A stretch of DNA of 64,000 nucleotides from Sphingorhabdus lutea. Its GTDB lineage: Bacteria; Pseudomonadota; Alphaproteobacteria; Sphingomonadales; Sphingomonadaceae. The stretch covers positions 1,912,501 through 1,976,500 of the forward strand of contig NZ_CP018154.1 in assembly GCF_001889025.1 (NCBI RefSeq), given 5' to 3'. The notes beneath the pieces were generated by a model. That model was not told the DNA's origin and did no database searches. It saw only the letters and a program-made list of their open reading frames with translations. Position numbers and translations under genes: made by a program. Below are positions 55,887 through 64,000 of this stretch, one piece after another; position 1 is the first letter of the stretch; each line of letters starts with the position of its first letter.

Positions 55887-57419
55887 TTAAACATTCCAAT
55901 ATGGCGCGCGCAATTCACGGCGCAAAATCTTTCCCGATGCATTGCGCGGCATGGCGGCAATAATATCAATTGATTTCGGCACTTTATATGGCGCGAGTTT
56001 TTCCTTTGCCCATAAAATAATGGCATCCGCATCGACTTGTTTTCCCGCTTGCGGCACGATAACGGCCTTTACCGCCTCACCCCATTTTTCATCGGGAATG
56101 CCGATAACCGCCACTTCAAATATATCGGGATGGCTGAATAACATATTCTCCACCTCGGCAGGATAGACATTTTCACCCCCCGAAATAATCATATCTTTCA
56201 CGCGGTCCTTAATAAAAACATATCCATCCTTATCCATTAACCCCGCATCGCCCGTATGCAACCACCCATCGGCATCAATTGTTTCGGCGGTTTTGGCGTC
56301 ATTACGCCAATATCCCTTCATATTTAATGGCGCACGCACCACAATTTCTCCAATTTCACCATTGGGTAAGGGCCGATTATCCTCATCGACAATACGCACC
56401 TCAACCCCCGGCATCGGCTTACCCGCCGATTTCATCCGTTCATTGCCATTGACATCATGGTCAGATGGCGGCAGCGAACAAAATGTACCTGTGGTTTCGG
56501 TCATCCCATATACTTGGACCAATTGCGCACCGGTCACGCTTAACGCATGGCGCATTAAATCCACCGGCATGGGCGCTGCGCCATACCATAAATATTTGAA
56601 TTTTGACCAATTTACTGTCACGGCGCGTGGATGCGTAATCACCATTTGTATCGCGGTGGGGACAAGGAAATTATGCGTCACCCCTGCCTCTATCGCATCC
56701 AATACATTATCCGGTGTAAACTCCGCCTTAATCAATGTTTGCGCCCCACAATATAATGACATGGCGATAACGCCCGTTCCGGCAATATGCGCAATCGGCA
56801 TAATGGCAAGCTGCATATCCTGCGGTGCCATTTTGGCCCATAAATGTTCGATAGGATCCAATTGGTCACGCATGCAAAACATATTATGGTTGGAAAGGAC
56901 CGCGCCCTTGGGCTGGCCCGTTGTGCCAGATGTATATAATTGCAATGCCGCATCATGGGGGTTTATCGGCGACAAATCGGATGCGCCTTCGCCCCATTGG
57001 CCAATATGTTCATGCCCATCATGATGGGCAGTATTGACAATTATTTTCACATTTTCCAGATTTTCGGTTGCCTTTATGGACAGCTGCAAAAATTCTTCAT
57101 CGGTAAATAAAATGCGCGCGCCTGTATCCTCCAAAACATATCGCACTTCACCCGTCACCAATCGCCACCCAATGGGCGCCATGACCACCCCCGCCTTGGT
57201 CGCGGCCACCAACATGGCAAAATAATGTGCGCTATTTTTGCCAAGCCAGCAAATATGATCGCCATTTACCAACCCCATATCCAATAGGTTGCGTGCCCAT
57301 TTATCGGTTAATTCATCCAATTCGCCATAGCTATATTCATGCGATGCATCCTTTAACGCCATATTATCCGAATGATGCTGCGCCCAATAATTTACAGCCG
57401 ATGCCAAACAGTTAATCAT
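55887..57419 (-). CDS. Acyl-CoA synthetase (AMP-forming, class I adenylate-forming)
   Basis: Activates a carboxylic acid as acyl-AMP and then acyl-CoA. The protein has 510 residues. It has the phosphate loop LYTSGTTGQPKG, YGMTETTG, GWLHTGDAGLMDKDGYVFIKDRVKD (A7-A8), and the C-terminal Lys motif NASGKILRREL. The size fits the medium-chain or long-chain fatty-acid group FadD3/FadK-like; substrate chain length is not decidable here. Divergent from the TonB-like gene (107-base gap). Confidence 0.93.
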   Translation of the reverse strand: MINCLASAVNYWAQHHSDNMALKDASHEYSYGELDELTDKWARNLLDMGLVNGDHICWLGKNSAHYFAMLVAATKAGVVMAPIGWRLVTGEVRYVLEDTGARILFTDEEFLQLSIKATENLENVKIIVNTAHHDGHEHIGQWGEGASDLSPINPHDAALQLYTSGTTGQPKGAVLSNHNMFCMRDQLDPIEHLWAKMAPQDMQLAIMPIAHIAGTGVIAMSLYCGAQTLIKAEFTPDNVLDAIEAGVTHNFLVPTAIQMVITHPRAVTVNWSKFKYLWYGAAPMPVDLMRHALSVTGAQLVQVYGMTETTGTFCSLPPSDHDVNGNERMKSAGKPMPGVEVRIVDEDNRPLPNGEIGEIVVRAPLNMKGYWRNDAKTAETIDADGWLHTGDAGLMDKDGYVFIKDRVKDMIISGGENVYPAEVENMLFSHPDIFEVAVIGIPDEKWGEAVKAVIVPQAGKQVDADAIILWAKEKLAPYKVPKSIDIIAAMPRNASGKILRRELRAPYWNV

Positions 57420-57526
57420 ACTCCCATACCCTCTCTCGCCGAAACCTATATGTCATTTGTCGAGCCAAAGTTTACAAATGTCAACGCACCGCCAAACATA
57501 TATGTTAAAGTCACATCGGAGTAATT

Positions 57527-58747
57527 ATGCGTCCCCTTCCAAATTTTTGTTCTATTTCCCTTATCGCCATTGCCATGACCTCGGCAACGATGGGGGCGTT
57601 GATAACGGCGAATATCGCCGTCACGCCTGCTTTGGCCGCCGATGGCGAGGGTAATAAACAAATTGTCGTAACCGCCCGTTCGTTAAAGGATACAGAGGAT
57701 AATCTTAAAGCCTGCCTAAAGCGTAAATGCCCACCCGATGAAGATATTGCCGCGACATTGGCACATGCGGAAAATCAATTTGTGGAGGGTGATTATCGCG
57801 ATGCTCGCACCACCATCTTAAAATCATTAAGCAGGAATAAAAAATTTAAAGACCAATATCCAATTGAGGTTTCCGACCTATTGCGGGGCAGCAGCCGCGT
57901 CGCCGAACATTTGGGCGAAGCCGACAGCTATAAATTGGCGGTGCTGGACATGCGCGATATTTTAAAGGATAATTTTGCCGAAAACGATCCCAAATTATTG
58001 GCCGCTGAAATCGAAGTGGCCGACAGCCGCCTTGCCCTTGGCTATCCCAAAGAGGCAATTGAAAAATATGATGATATAGAAAAAAAGGCATTATTATTTA
58101 ATGTGCCGCATATTGCCGCCATGGCAAAATTACGTTCCCTGTCGCTTTACACCTTAATCGCGCAAGAAACGAAATTGGAATTTGATATTAAAAGAGCGAA
58201 TGAAAAAATAGAGAATTTTATTGATAAGCCCATTAAAGGGGCGGAAAATTTCTCTATCGCAGCCAAAATATTAAAGGCGCGCATGGACCGCGCGCTGGGT
58301 TTAGAAGACAGCACAGATATGATAATATCCGAACTATCGACGATGGGCGGTTTGGAAAAACCATATTTATTATATGCCAATCCCATTGAAATTGGCGAGG
58401 TTCAACGCGCCAGATCGCGCGAAGGCGGCAACACTTTAAACCAACTTTCCACCGATAATTTTGAGGACAAATGGGTCGATATTGGATTTTGGGTTAATGA
58501 TAAGGGACGCGTGGAAGATGCAGAAATATTGCGTTCCTCCGGCGCGACAAATTGGACAACGCCAGTGTTCAAATCCATAAAATCGCGCACCTATGCCCCT
58601 GCAAAATCAAATGATGGTTTGGGCTTTTATATGGTCGAACGTTATAGCTATACCGCAAAAATGGTTGATTATGTTACGGGGTCCAGATTACCACAAAGGT
58701 CACCTGTCCCCGAAATTAAGAAAATCGACATCACCCCAGATAATTGA
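57527..58747 (+). CDS. Secreted TPR protein with TonB C-terminal-like domain
   Basis: A 406-residue exported protein (signal peptide to about residue 38, ends ALA). IVVTARSLKDTEDNLKACLKRKCPPDED is followed by TPR-like repeats (DEDIAATLAHAENQFVEGDYRDARTTILKSL and others) and a C-terminal TonB-C-like fold (WVDIGFWVNDKGRVEDAEILRSSG, then TYAPA). It lacks the N-terminal membrane anchor and Pro-rich spacer of TonB, so it is unlikely to transduce energy by itself. CGGAG lies five bases upstream. Two cysteines (C63, C68 region) may form a disulfide. Partner unknown. Confidence 0.8.
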   Translation: MRPLPNFCSISLIAIAMTSATMGALITANIAVTPALAADGEGNKQIVVTARSLKDTEDNLKACLKRKCPPDEDIAATLAHAENQFVEGDYRDARTTILKSLSRNKKFKDQYPIEVSDLLRGSSRVAEHLGEADSYKLAVLDMRDILKDNFAENDPKLLAAEIEVADSRLALGYPKEAIEKYDDIEKKALLFNVPHIAAMAKLRSLSLYTLIAQETKLEFDIKRANEKIENFIDKPIKGAENFSIAAKILKARMDRALGLEDSTDMIISELSTMGGLEKPYLLYANPIEIGEVQRARSREGGNTLNQLSTDNFEDKWVDIGFWVNDKGRVEDAEILRSSGATNWTTPVFKSIKSRTYAPAKSNDGLGFYMVERYSYTAKMVDYVTGSRLPQRSPVPEIKKIDITPDN

Positions 58748-58778
58748 TTTTTCAACCAAAAACCTATGCGGCGAAAGT

Positions 58779-60326
58779 TTATTCTTTCGCCCACACCAAT
58801 TGCGGGTTACGCGCGGCGGCGGTTTCGTCCAAACGGCGGCGCGGTGCATGATGCGGCGCGGTTGATAATGAAGCATCACCATCCTTTGCCCGTTGTACCA
58901 CATAGCGAAATGCCGCAATAAATTGATCAATGTCCCGCTTACTTTCGGTTTCGGTGGGTTCAACCAACATGGCGCCATGCACAACCAAGGGGAAATACAT
59001 GGTCATGGGGTGATATCCCTCGTCAATCAGCCCCTTGGCCACGTCCAAAGTGGTCATCCCATCGGCAAATCCCTTATCGCTGAAAATTGCCTCATGCATG
59101 CATGGACCAGATGCAGCAAAGGGCGCATCCAACACATCTTCCATTGACCTTAATATATAATTTGCGTTTAACACCGCATCCTCGGCCACTTGGCGCAGGC
59201 CATCTGCGCCATGGCTCATAATATAGGATAAAGCGCGGGTGAACATGCCCATTTGCCCGTGAAAGGCAACCATCCGGCCAAAGCTATTGGCGGCTTCTGC
59301 ATCGGCATTTTCTTCCTCAACCAAATGATATTCACCGCCAACCTTGCGCACCATTGGAAATGGCGCGAATGGCGCAAGAGCAGCCGACAACACAACAGGG
59401 CCTGAACCCGGCCCGCCGCCGCCATGCGGGGTAGAAAATGTTTTATGCAGGTTAATATGCATTGCATCCACGCCCAAATCACCTGGACGAACACGGCCAA
59501 CAATTGCATTGAAATTTGCGCCATCGCAATAAACAAATGCACCTGCTGTATGCACCGCATCCGAAATCACCTTCATATCAGGTTCAAATAGACCGCAAGT
59601 ATTGGGGTTGGTAATCATAACCGCCGCAACATCAGGGCCAAGCCGCGCCTTTAACGCATCCACATCCACACGGCCCGACGCATTGGCAGGAATATTTTCC
59701 ACCTTATACCCCGCAAAAGCGGCCGTGGCGGGGTTTGTGCCATGCGCGCTTTCGGGGACAAGAACCACTTCACGCGCATCGCCGCGTGCTTCCAATGCGG
59801 CGCGTATCGCCAAAATACCACATAGCTCCCCATGTGCACCCGCCTTTGGGCTCATCGCCACGGCGGGCATATTAGTCAATTTCATCAGCCATCCGGCCAA
59901 TTGATCGATAAGTTCTAACGCGCCCTGAACCGTTGATTGCGGCTGCAATGGATGGATATCGGCAAATCCAGGAAGACGCGCCATTTTTTCATTTAAGCGC
60001 GGATTATGCTTCATGGTGCAACTGCCCAAGGGGAAAAAGCCCAAATCAATGCCGTAATTTTGGCGCGACAGGCGCGTATAATGGCGCACCGTTTCCGCCT
60101 CCGACAAGCCGAAAAGGCCAATTTCTTCTGTACGTTCCAATCCGCCAAGGCGCGATGTAAATTCCGGCACGCTTTCTAAATCAACACCGCTGCGGTCCAC
60201 ACCGCCCTTTTCAAAAATAAGGACTTCTTCCAACATTAACGCACGGTTTCCTGTGCTGGTCATTGGGCCTGTATCATTTGTGCCTATGTTTGGCGCGGTC
60301 GGGCGGCCTACATTATTCATGCTCAT
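58779..60326 (-). CDS. gcvPB: Glycine dehydrogenase (decarboxylating) subunit 2
   Basis: The PLP-binding half of the split P-protein of the glycine cleavage system. The protein has 515 residues. The PLP Lys is in [20 protein letters not shown], after [14 protein letters not shown] and [11 protein letters not shown] and [16 protein letters not shown]. The start ATG overlaps the gcvPA stop by four bases. This split form is typical of many bacteria including alphaproteobacteria. It ends 31 bases before the convergent TonB-like gene with no clear terminator. Confidence 0.96.
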   Translation of the reverse strand: MSMNNVGRPTAPNIGTNDTGPMTSTGNRALMLEEVLIFEKGGVDRSGVDLESVPEFTSRLGGLERTEEIGLFGLSEAETVRHYTRLSRQNYGIDLGFFPLGSCTMKHNPRLNEKMARLPGFADIHPLQPQSTVQGALELIDQLAGWLMKLTNMPAVAMSPKAGAHGELCGILAIRAALEARGDAREVVLVPESAHGTNPATAAFAGYKVENIPANASGRVDVDALKARLGPDVAAVMITNPNTCGLFEPDMKVISDAVHTAGAFVYCDGANFNAIVGRVRPGDLGVDAMHINLHKTFSTPHGGGGPGSGPVVLSAALAPFAPFPMVRKVGGEYHLVEEENADAEAANSFGRMVAFHGQMGMFTRALSYIMSHGADGLRQVAEDAVLNANYILRSMEDVLDAPFAASGPCMHEAIFSDKGFADGMTTLDVAKGLIDEGYHPMTMYFPLVVHGAMLVEPTETESKRDIDQFIAAFRYVVQRAKDGDASLSTAPHHAPRRRLDETAAARNPQLVWAKE

Positions 60327-61681
60327 GCCACTAACTCCTTCAAAACGGAAACAAATCGCGTCATATCCTCATCAGTTGATGTTTCGGTTACCGCAACCAA
60401 CATGATATTTTCCAACGCATCTTTACCGGGATATAGCCGCTCCATTGAAACACCGCCCAATATTCCTTGCTCGGCCAATTCATGCAAAACCGCGCGTGAT
60501 GGCTTGTTTAACTTAACCGCAAATTCGTTGAAAAATTGCTTTGTAAGCACTTCAACACCATCTAAAGCATGTAATTTATCGGCCAATGACACCGCCTTTT
60601 GATGGTTTAACATCGCCAAATGGCGCAGGCCCTTTTCACCCAATAATGTCATATGGATGCTGAACGCCAGGGCGCACAGCCCGCTATTGGTACAGATATT
60701 GGAAGTGGCCTTGTCGCGGCGAATATGTTGTTCACGCGTGGAAAGCGTTAACACAAATCCACGCTTACCCTCTGCATCCACGGTTTCGCCGCATAAACGG
60801 CCCGGCATTTGCCGCACATATTTTGATTTGCAACCAAATAAGCCAACATATGGCCCACCAAATTGCAGGCCAACCCCAATGGATTGCCCCTCACCCACCA
60901 CAATATCCGCGCCCATTTCACCCGGCGATGTCACCGCGCCAAGCGCCACAGGCTCGGTCACCACAACAATCAATAATGCGCCATTTTCCGCGCAGCTGGC
61001 GCTCAACGCTCGTAAATCCTGCACATTGCCAACAATATCGGGATATTGCACCACCACCGCGCTGGTTTCTTTATTCACCGATGATAATAAACGCGCCATA
61101 TCCGCATCGCCATTTTCATCTGGCATGCCAATGTCCAAAATATCTTTGGTAAAACGCGCCATTGTAGAGGCCACGGAAACATAATGGGGGTGCAGCCCCC
61201 CCGATAAAATAACATTTTTGCGCTTTGTTATGCGCCCTGCCATGCTAATCGCCTCCCAACAGGCGGTCGAACCATCATACATGGAAGCATTGGCGACATC
61301 TGTTCCGAAAAGGCGTGCAACCTGTGTTTGAAATTCAAACAACATTTGCAAAGTGCCCTGTGCAATTTCGGGTTGATAGGGTGTATAGGCGGTTAAAAAT
61401 TCACCGCGTTGGATAATATGGTCAACCGATGCCGGCACATGATGGCGATATGCCCCCGCGCCAAGGAAGAAAGGCCCCTGCCCCGCCACCATATTTTTAT
61501 TGGCAAGACCGTGAAAATGCCGCTCCACCGCCATTTCACTAATATGATCGTTAAGCCCCTCAATTGCCCCGCTCAGCTGGGCCTCTTTTGGTACATCAAT
61601 GAACAAATCATCAATGCTATTGACCCCGATTTCGTTCAACATCGCGCGGCGATCATCATGATTTAATGGCAGGTAACGCAT
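60323..61681 (-). CDS. gcvPA: Glycine dehydrogenase (decarboxylating) subunit 1
   Basis: The other half of the split P-protein. The protein has 452 residues. [18 protein letters not shown] at the start, [46 protein letters not shown] and [18 protein letters not shown] are characteristic. Works with GcvPB to decarboxylate glycine onto the lipoyl arm of GcvH. AAGGGA lies near the ATG. Preceded by a weak hairpin (61702-61722) after gcvH. Confidence 0.96.
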   Translation of the reverse strand: MRYLPLNHDDRRAMLNEIGVNSIDDLFIDVPKEAQLSGAIEGLNDHISEMAVERHFHGLANKNMVAGQGPFFLGAGAYRHHVPASVDHIIQRGEFLTAYTPYQPEIAQGTLQMLFEFQTQVARLFGTDVANASMYDGSTACWEAISMAGRITKRKNVILSGGLHPHYVSVASTMARFTKDILDIGMPDENGDADMARLLSSVNKETSAVVVQYPDIVGNVQDLRALSASCAENGALLIVVVTEPVALGAVTSPGEMGADIVVGEGQSIGVGLQFGGPYVGLFGCKSKYVRQMPGRLCGETVDAEGKRGFVLTLSTREQHIRRDKATSNICTNSGLCALAFSIHMTLLGEKGLRHLAMLNHQKAVSLADKLHALDGVEVLTKQFFNEFAVKLNKPSRAVLHELAEQGILGGVSMERLYPGKDALENIMLVAVTETSTDEDMTRFVSVLKELVA

Positions 61682-61701
61682 ATTATTCCCTTAATAAAAA
61701 C

Positions 61702-61722
61702 AGATATTTATTTGCAATATCT
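61702..61722 (-). terminator. Weak AT-rich hairpin between gcvH and gcvPA
   Basis: AGATATT (61702-61708) pairs with AATATCT (61716-61722) with a 7-base loop; GTTTTT follows on the minus strand. It could lower gcvPA-gcvPB relative to gcvT-gcvH, since H protein is needed in excess. The stem is AT-only apart from one G-C pair. Confidence 0.35.
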
Positions 61723-61738
61723 ATCAAAATTTCTTTAC

Positions 61739-62110
61739 TTACAGCCCCTCGACAAATGCTTTATAAGCAGCTTCGTCCATCATAGTTTCCAATTGGCTGG
61801 CATCGCTTAATTCCATTTTGAAAAACCAACCCTCTCCTTCGGGGTCGCTGTTCACCAATGCGGGATTATCCGCCAATGCGGCGTTACCTTCGGTCACCGT
61901 GCCATCCACGGGCGCATATACATCCGATGCGGCCTTTACTGATTCGACCACGGCAGCGTCGTCTCCCTTGGTCAATGCTTTGCCTTCTTCTGGTGTTTCG
62001 ACATAAACAACATCGCCCAATTGCCCCTGTGCATAATCGGTAATACCAACGGTTGCAGATGTGCCGGAAACTTGGATCCATTCATGATCTTCGGAAAAAT
62101 AACGTGACAT
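61739..62110 (-). CDS. gcvH: Glycine cleavage system H protein
   Basis: Lipoyl carrier that shuttles the aminomethyl group among P, T and L proteins. The protein has 123 residues. The lipoyl Lys59 is in [12 protein letters not shown]. Starts at ATG 62110, which has GAGGAG five bases upstream; the longer open frame to 62308 overlaps gcvT and is rejected. YFSEDHEWI and [16 protein letters not shown] are conserved. It begins 16 bases after gcvT. Confidence 0.97.
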   Translation of the reverse strand: MSRYFSEDHEWIQVSGTSATVGITDYAQGQLGDVVYVETPEEGKALTKGDDAAVVESVKAASDVYAPVDGTVTEGNAALADNPALVNSDPEGEGWFFKMELSDASQLETMMDEAAYKAFVEGL

Positions 62111-62126
62111 AAAAACTCCTCTTAAC

Positions 62127-63278
62127 TTATTTTGAGACACCGCGCGGTGCACGGTGATAATTTTGGGGGACAAATGGCATTTTTGTAATGGTGGCGGGGA
62201 TTTTCTTGCCCCGTTGTTCCAAAATAATTTCCTGGCCTTCAACGGCCAATTCGGTCGGCACATATGCCATGGCAATTGGCCGTCCCAATGATGGAGAAAA
62301 ACCGCCACTGGTCACATTGCCAATTATAGCACCATTGCCATTGACAACAACCGCGCCCTCCCGAACGGGTTGGCGGCCATCAATAGACAATCCGACGCGT
62401 TTTTTTACCGGCCCATTCTCTAACTCGTTCAGGATTTTTTCTGCGCCCGAAAACCCGCCCTCTTCACGCCTTTTTTTAGAAATGGCAAAGGACAGGTCCG
62501 CTGATACTGGCAAAATTTCTGGGTTCATATCATGCCCATAAAGCGGCAATCCCGCCTCCAGCCGCAGCGAATCACGCGCACCAAGACCAATGGGTTTCAC
62601 CTCGTCTAACGCGCATAAAGCATCCGCAAATTCCATCGCATGTTCCGCCGGAATGGAGATTTCAAACCCATCCTCGCCCGTATATCCCGAACGGCTAATC
62701 CCCAACGCAACCCCATTCCACATAAAGGGCGCAGCATCCATAAAATATAAATCGGTCACCTGCGGCCAATCGGGCTGCAATGGCATTATCCCCAATTTTT
62801 CAATGGCGGCGGCAGCCTTTGGCCCTTGTAATGCCAATAATGCTGCATCTGTCATATGATTTATCTTTATATCTTCGGGTAATTTTTTACGAAGATAGGC
62901 AATATCACCATGTTTTACCGCGCCATTGACGACCATATAAAGATTATGGCCGGTGTTGGTGACCATTAAATCATCCAATATGCCGCCATCATTATTTAGC
63001 AATAATGAATAACGCATCTTTCCCGCCTTTAACGCGGAAATATCGCCCGGCAAAATTGCCTCCAACTTTGCGGCAACATCTGGCCCGCTTAATTGCAATT
63101 GCCCCATATGAGACACATCAAATAATCCGGCATTTTCACGCACCCATAAATGCTCTGCCATAATGCCTTCATATTGCACCGGCATGGAATATCCCGCAAA
63201 GGGGACCATGCGGCCGCCGCGCGCAATATGCCAATTATTTAACGGCAATAAACCTAAATTTTCTGTATTTTCATCCAT
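62127..63278 (-). CDS. gcvT: Aminomethyltransferase (glycine cleavage T protein)
   Basis: Transfers the one-carbon unit from the lipoyl arm to tetrahydrofolate, releasing ammonia. The protein has 383 residues from ATG 63278. [47 protein letters not shown] and [21 protein letters not shown] are typical. ATG 63278 has GGGG nine bases upstream; ATG 63302 and 63332 are in frame upstream and would add an unusual N-terminus, so the start is not settled. First gene behind the glycine riboswitch. Confidence 0.95.
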   Translation of the reverse strand: MDENTENLGLLPLNNWHIARGGRMVPFAGYSMPVQYEGIMAEHLWVRENAGLFDVSHMGQLQLSGPDVAAKLEAILPGDISALKAGKMRYSLLLNNDGGILDDLMVTNTGHNLYMVVNGAVKHGDIAYLRKKLPEDIKINHMTDAALLALQGPKAAAAIEKLGIMPLQPDWPQVTDLYFMDAAPFMWNGVALGISRSGYTGEDGFEISIPAEHAMEFADALCALDEVKPIGLGARDSLRLEAGLPLYGHDMNPEILPVSADLSFAISKKRREEGGFSGAEKILNELENGPVKKRVGLSIDGRQPVREGAVVVNGNGAIIGNVTSGGFSPSLGRPIAMAYVPTELAVEGQEIILEQRGKKIPATITKMPFVPQNYHRAPRGVSK

Positions 63279-63344
63279 CGTGACAAACCCCAAATGTGAC
63301 ATATCCCAAAAGTGCCTAAGCCAAATCAACATGATATGGCCGCA

Positions 63345-63530
63345 CCCCCTCTGTCACGGGACCTGAGAGTTTTCACGGCGGATAAATTCGCCGCTTACCC
63401 CTTCGGTGGTTAATGCAAAATGCATTAACTCTTTCCAGAGTTTTTCCCTAAAGCGGTCCCTGTTGCCTGAGAGTTTCCGGGGTGGTTGCTCCTTCGGCGG
63501 CGGCGTAAACCGCGCTCTCCCGCTTTATGG
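63345..63530 (-). promoter_or_regulatory. Tandem glycine riboswitch controlling the gcv operon
   Basis: On the minus strand there are two glycine aptamers in series. Each has a GAGAG- or GGAAAGAG-type start, a core with CCGAAGGAGC (63498 region) or CACCGAAGGGG (63399 region), and a CTCTCAGG closing block (63473-63466 and 63369-63362). Two aptamers of about 78 and 93 bases are joined by a short AGGGAAAAA linker, as in cooperative glycine riboswitches, and lie just upstream of gcvT. Glycine presumably switches the gcv genes on. The expression platform is not resolved; a G-rich stretch precedes the gcvT starts. Confidence 0.95.
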
Positions 63531-63617
63531 CCGACTGTCTTTCGATAATCAGAATTGATATTTGAATTGGCCCAGAGTGCCAAAAGAGTCAATGCGACTT
63601 TTCACATATCCACAATT

Positions 63618-63999
63618 TTATTTCGTTAATTTTTGCGACAGCGCCATGATAGACGCATTTTCGTGCACATGGCTGCCCCCGCCCTTTGCCATTAACAATG
63701 TCATCATCGCGCGTGCGACATCTTGCGCCCTTACCGAACGATATTTTGCCCATTTACCCTGTAATAAAATATCAAAAAGGGGCGATATCATCATCGCCAT
63801 TTTCTCAAGCGGCCTCGAATCATTTTCCCGCCGTCCGCGCAACAGGCCGGGCCGGATAATATCCAACCGTGCAAAATTCATCGCCCTAATTTTTTTATCG
63901 ACCATGCCCTTTGTTTGAAGATAAAAATTCTTCGCCTCTGCATTTGCCTGCGCCGATGATATTAAAATCACATGCTCCACCCCTGCATTCTTGGCCGCA
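63618..63999 (-). CDS. NAD(P)-binding oxidoreductase, C-terminal part only
   Basis: The gene continues past the right window edge; the frame is open to the edge and the visible 127 residues are the C-terminal part. The sequence AKNAGVEHVILISSAQAN, then YLQTKGMVDKKI, LDIIRPGLLRGRREN and RPLEKMAMMISPLFDILL fits an atypical short SDR / NAD(P)H-binding family of the HTATIP2-like type. The YxxxK and the RPG(L)L substrate-pocket motif are present. It is divergent from nothing here: the 87 bases between it and the riboswitch hold the gcv promoter region. Substrate unknown. Confidence 0.8.
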   Translation of the reverse strand, partial: AAKNAGVEHVILISSAQANAEAKNFYLQTKGMVDKKIRAMNFARLDIIRPGLLRGRRENDSRPLEKMAMMISPLFDILLQGKWAKYRSVRAQDVARAMMTLLMAKGGGSHVHENASIMALSQKLTK

Positions 64000-64000
64000 G

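Noticed and set aside
62111-62308. Upstream extension of gcvH
   Set aside because: It overlaps gcvT, and ATG 62110 has a near-ideal ribosome site.

Overview
The window is a compact, gene-dense stretch of a chromosome from an alphaproteobacterium, most likely a sphingomonad (order Sphingomonadales) with unusually AT-rich codon use (AAA, AAT, ATT and TTA are frequent). This rests on the type-2 LeuA, the CcmC-D-E-F-G-H-I block without CcmA/B, the Cys-free bL31, the XrtA/PEP-CTERM regulators PrsK/PrsR, and an envelope operon that runs skp-fabZ with no lpxD or lpxA, as expected for a lineage that uses glycosphingolipids instead of LPS. I cannot name the genus. There is no phage, integrase, insertion sequence or CRISPR array.

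Layout. 1-3.45 kb: branched-chain amino acid genes ilvB (5' end outside the window), ilvN, a small LprI-like secreted protein, and ilvC. 3.45-5.1 kb (minus): a three-gene unit of a secreted YHS-domain protein, a secreted peptide with CAANP repeats (10 Cys), and a His-rich DUF6969-like protein, preceded by a match to the heavy-metal ECF sigma-F promoter. 5.2-8.0 kb (minus): a flavin oxidoreductase and leuA, the latter behind a Leu-codon leader peptide (leuL) and attenuator. 8.2-15.1 kb (minus): kup, then cytochrome c maturation genes ccmC to ccmI. 15.2-20.2 kb: leucine dehydrogenase, tRNA-His, and an NRAMP-like transporter with the 5-oxoprolinase genes pxpABC. 20.3-31.7 kb (minus): rpmE, then rpsB-tsf-pyrH-frr-uppS-cdsA-dxr-rseP-bamA-skp-fabZ.

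32.2-35.6 kb (minus): glmM, a zinc-ribbon-like DUF1272 protein, a ThiD-VOC fusion and rnhB. 35.7-37.9 kb: a dicarboxylate/amino acid symporter and an aldo/keto reductase. 38.0-42.4 kb (minus): a POT peptide transporter and two coupled secreted amidohydrolases, one of which has lost its first metal ligands. 42.6-43.6 kb: nitroreductase and GntR regulator. 43.6-52.2 kb: exopolysaccharide genes, namely prsR, prsK and the XrtA-type sugar transferase (minus), then GDP-mannose pyrophosphorylase, UDP-glucose dehydrogenase and a UDP-glucuronate epimerase-like gene (plus). 52.3-55.9 kb: sulfate activation cysD, cysNC, cysQ. 55.9-58.7 kb: an acyl-CoA synthetase and a secreted TonB-C/TPR protein. 58.8-63.5 kb (minus): the glycine cleavage operon gcvT-gcvH-gcvPA-gcvPB behind a tandem glycine riboswitch. 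The right edge cuts an NAD(P)-binding oxidoreductase.

The best candidate for an undescribed system is the YHS / CAANP-repeat peptide / His-rich protein operon at 3455-5094: architecture and promoter both suggest a metal-stress periplasmic thiol peptide with a dedicated partner protein. Second are the leuA attenuator, the NRAMP-like transporter lacking canonical metal ligands next to pxpABC, and the active/degenerate amidohydrolase pair.
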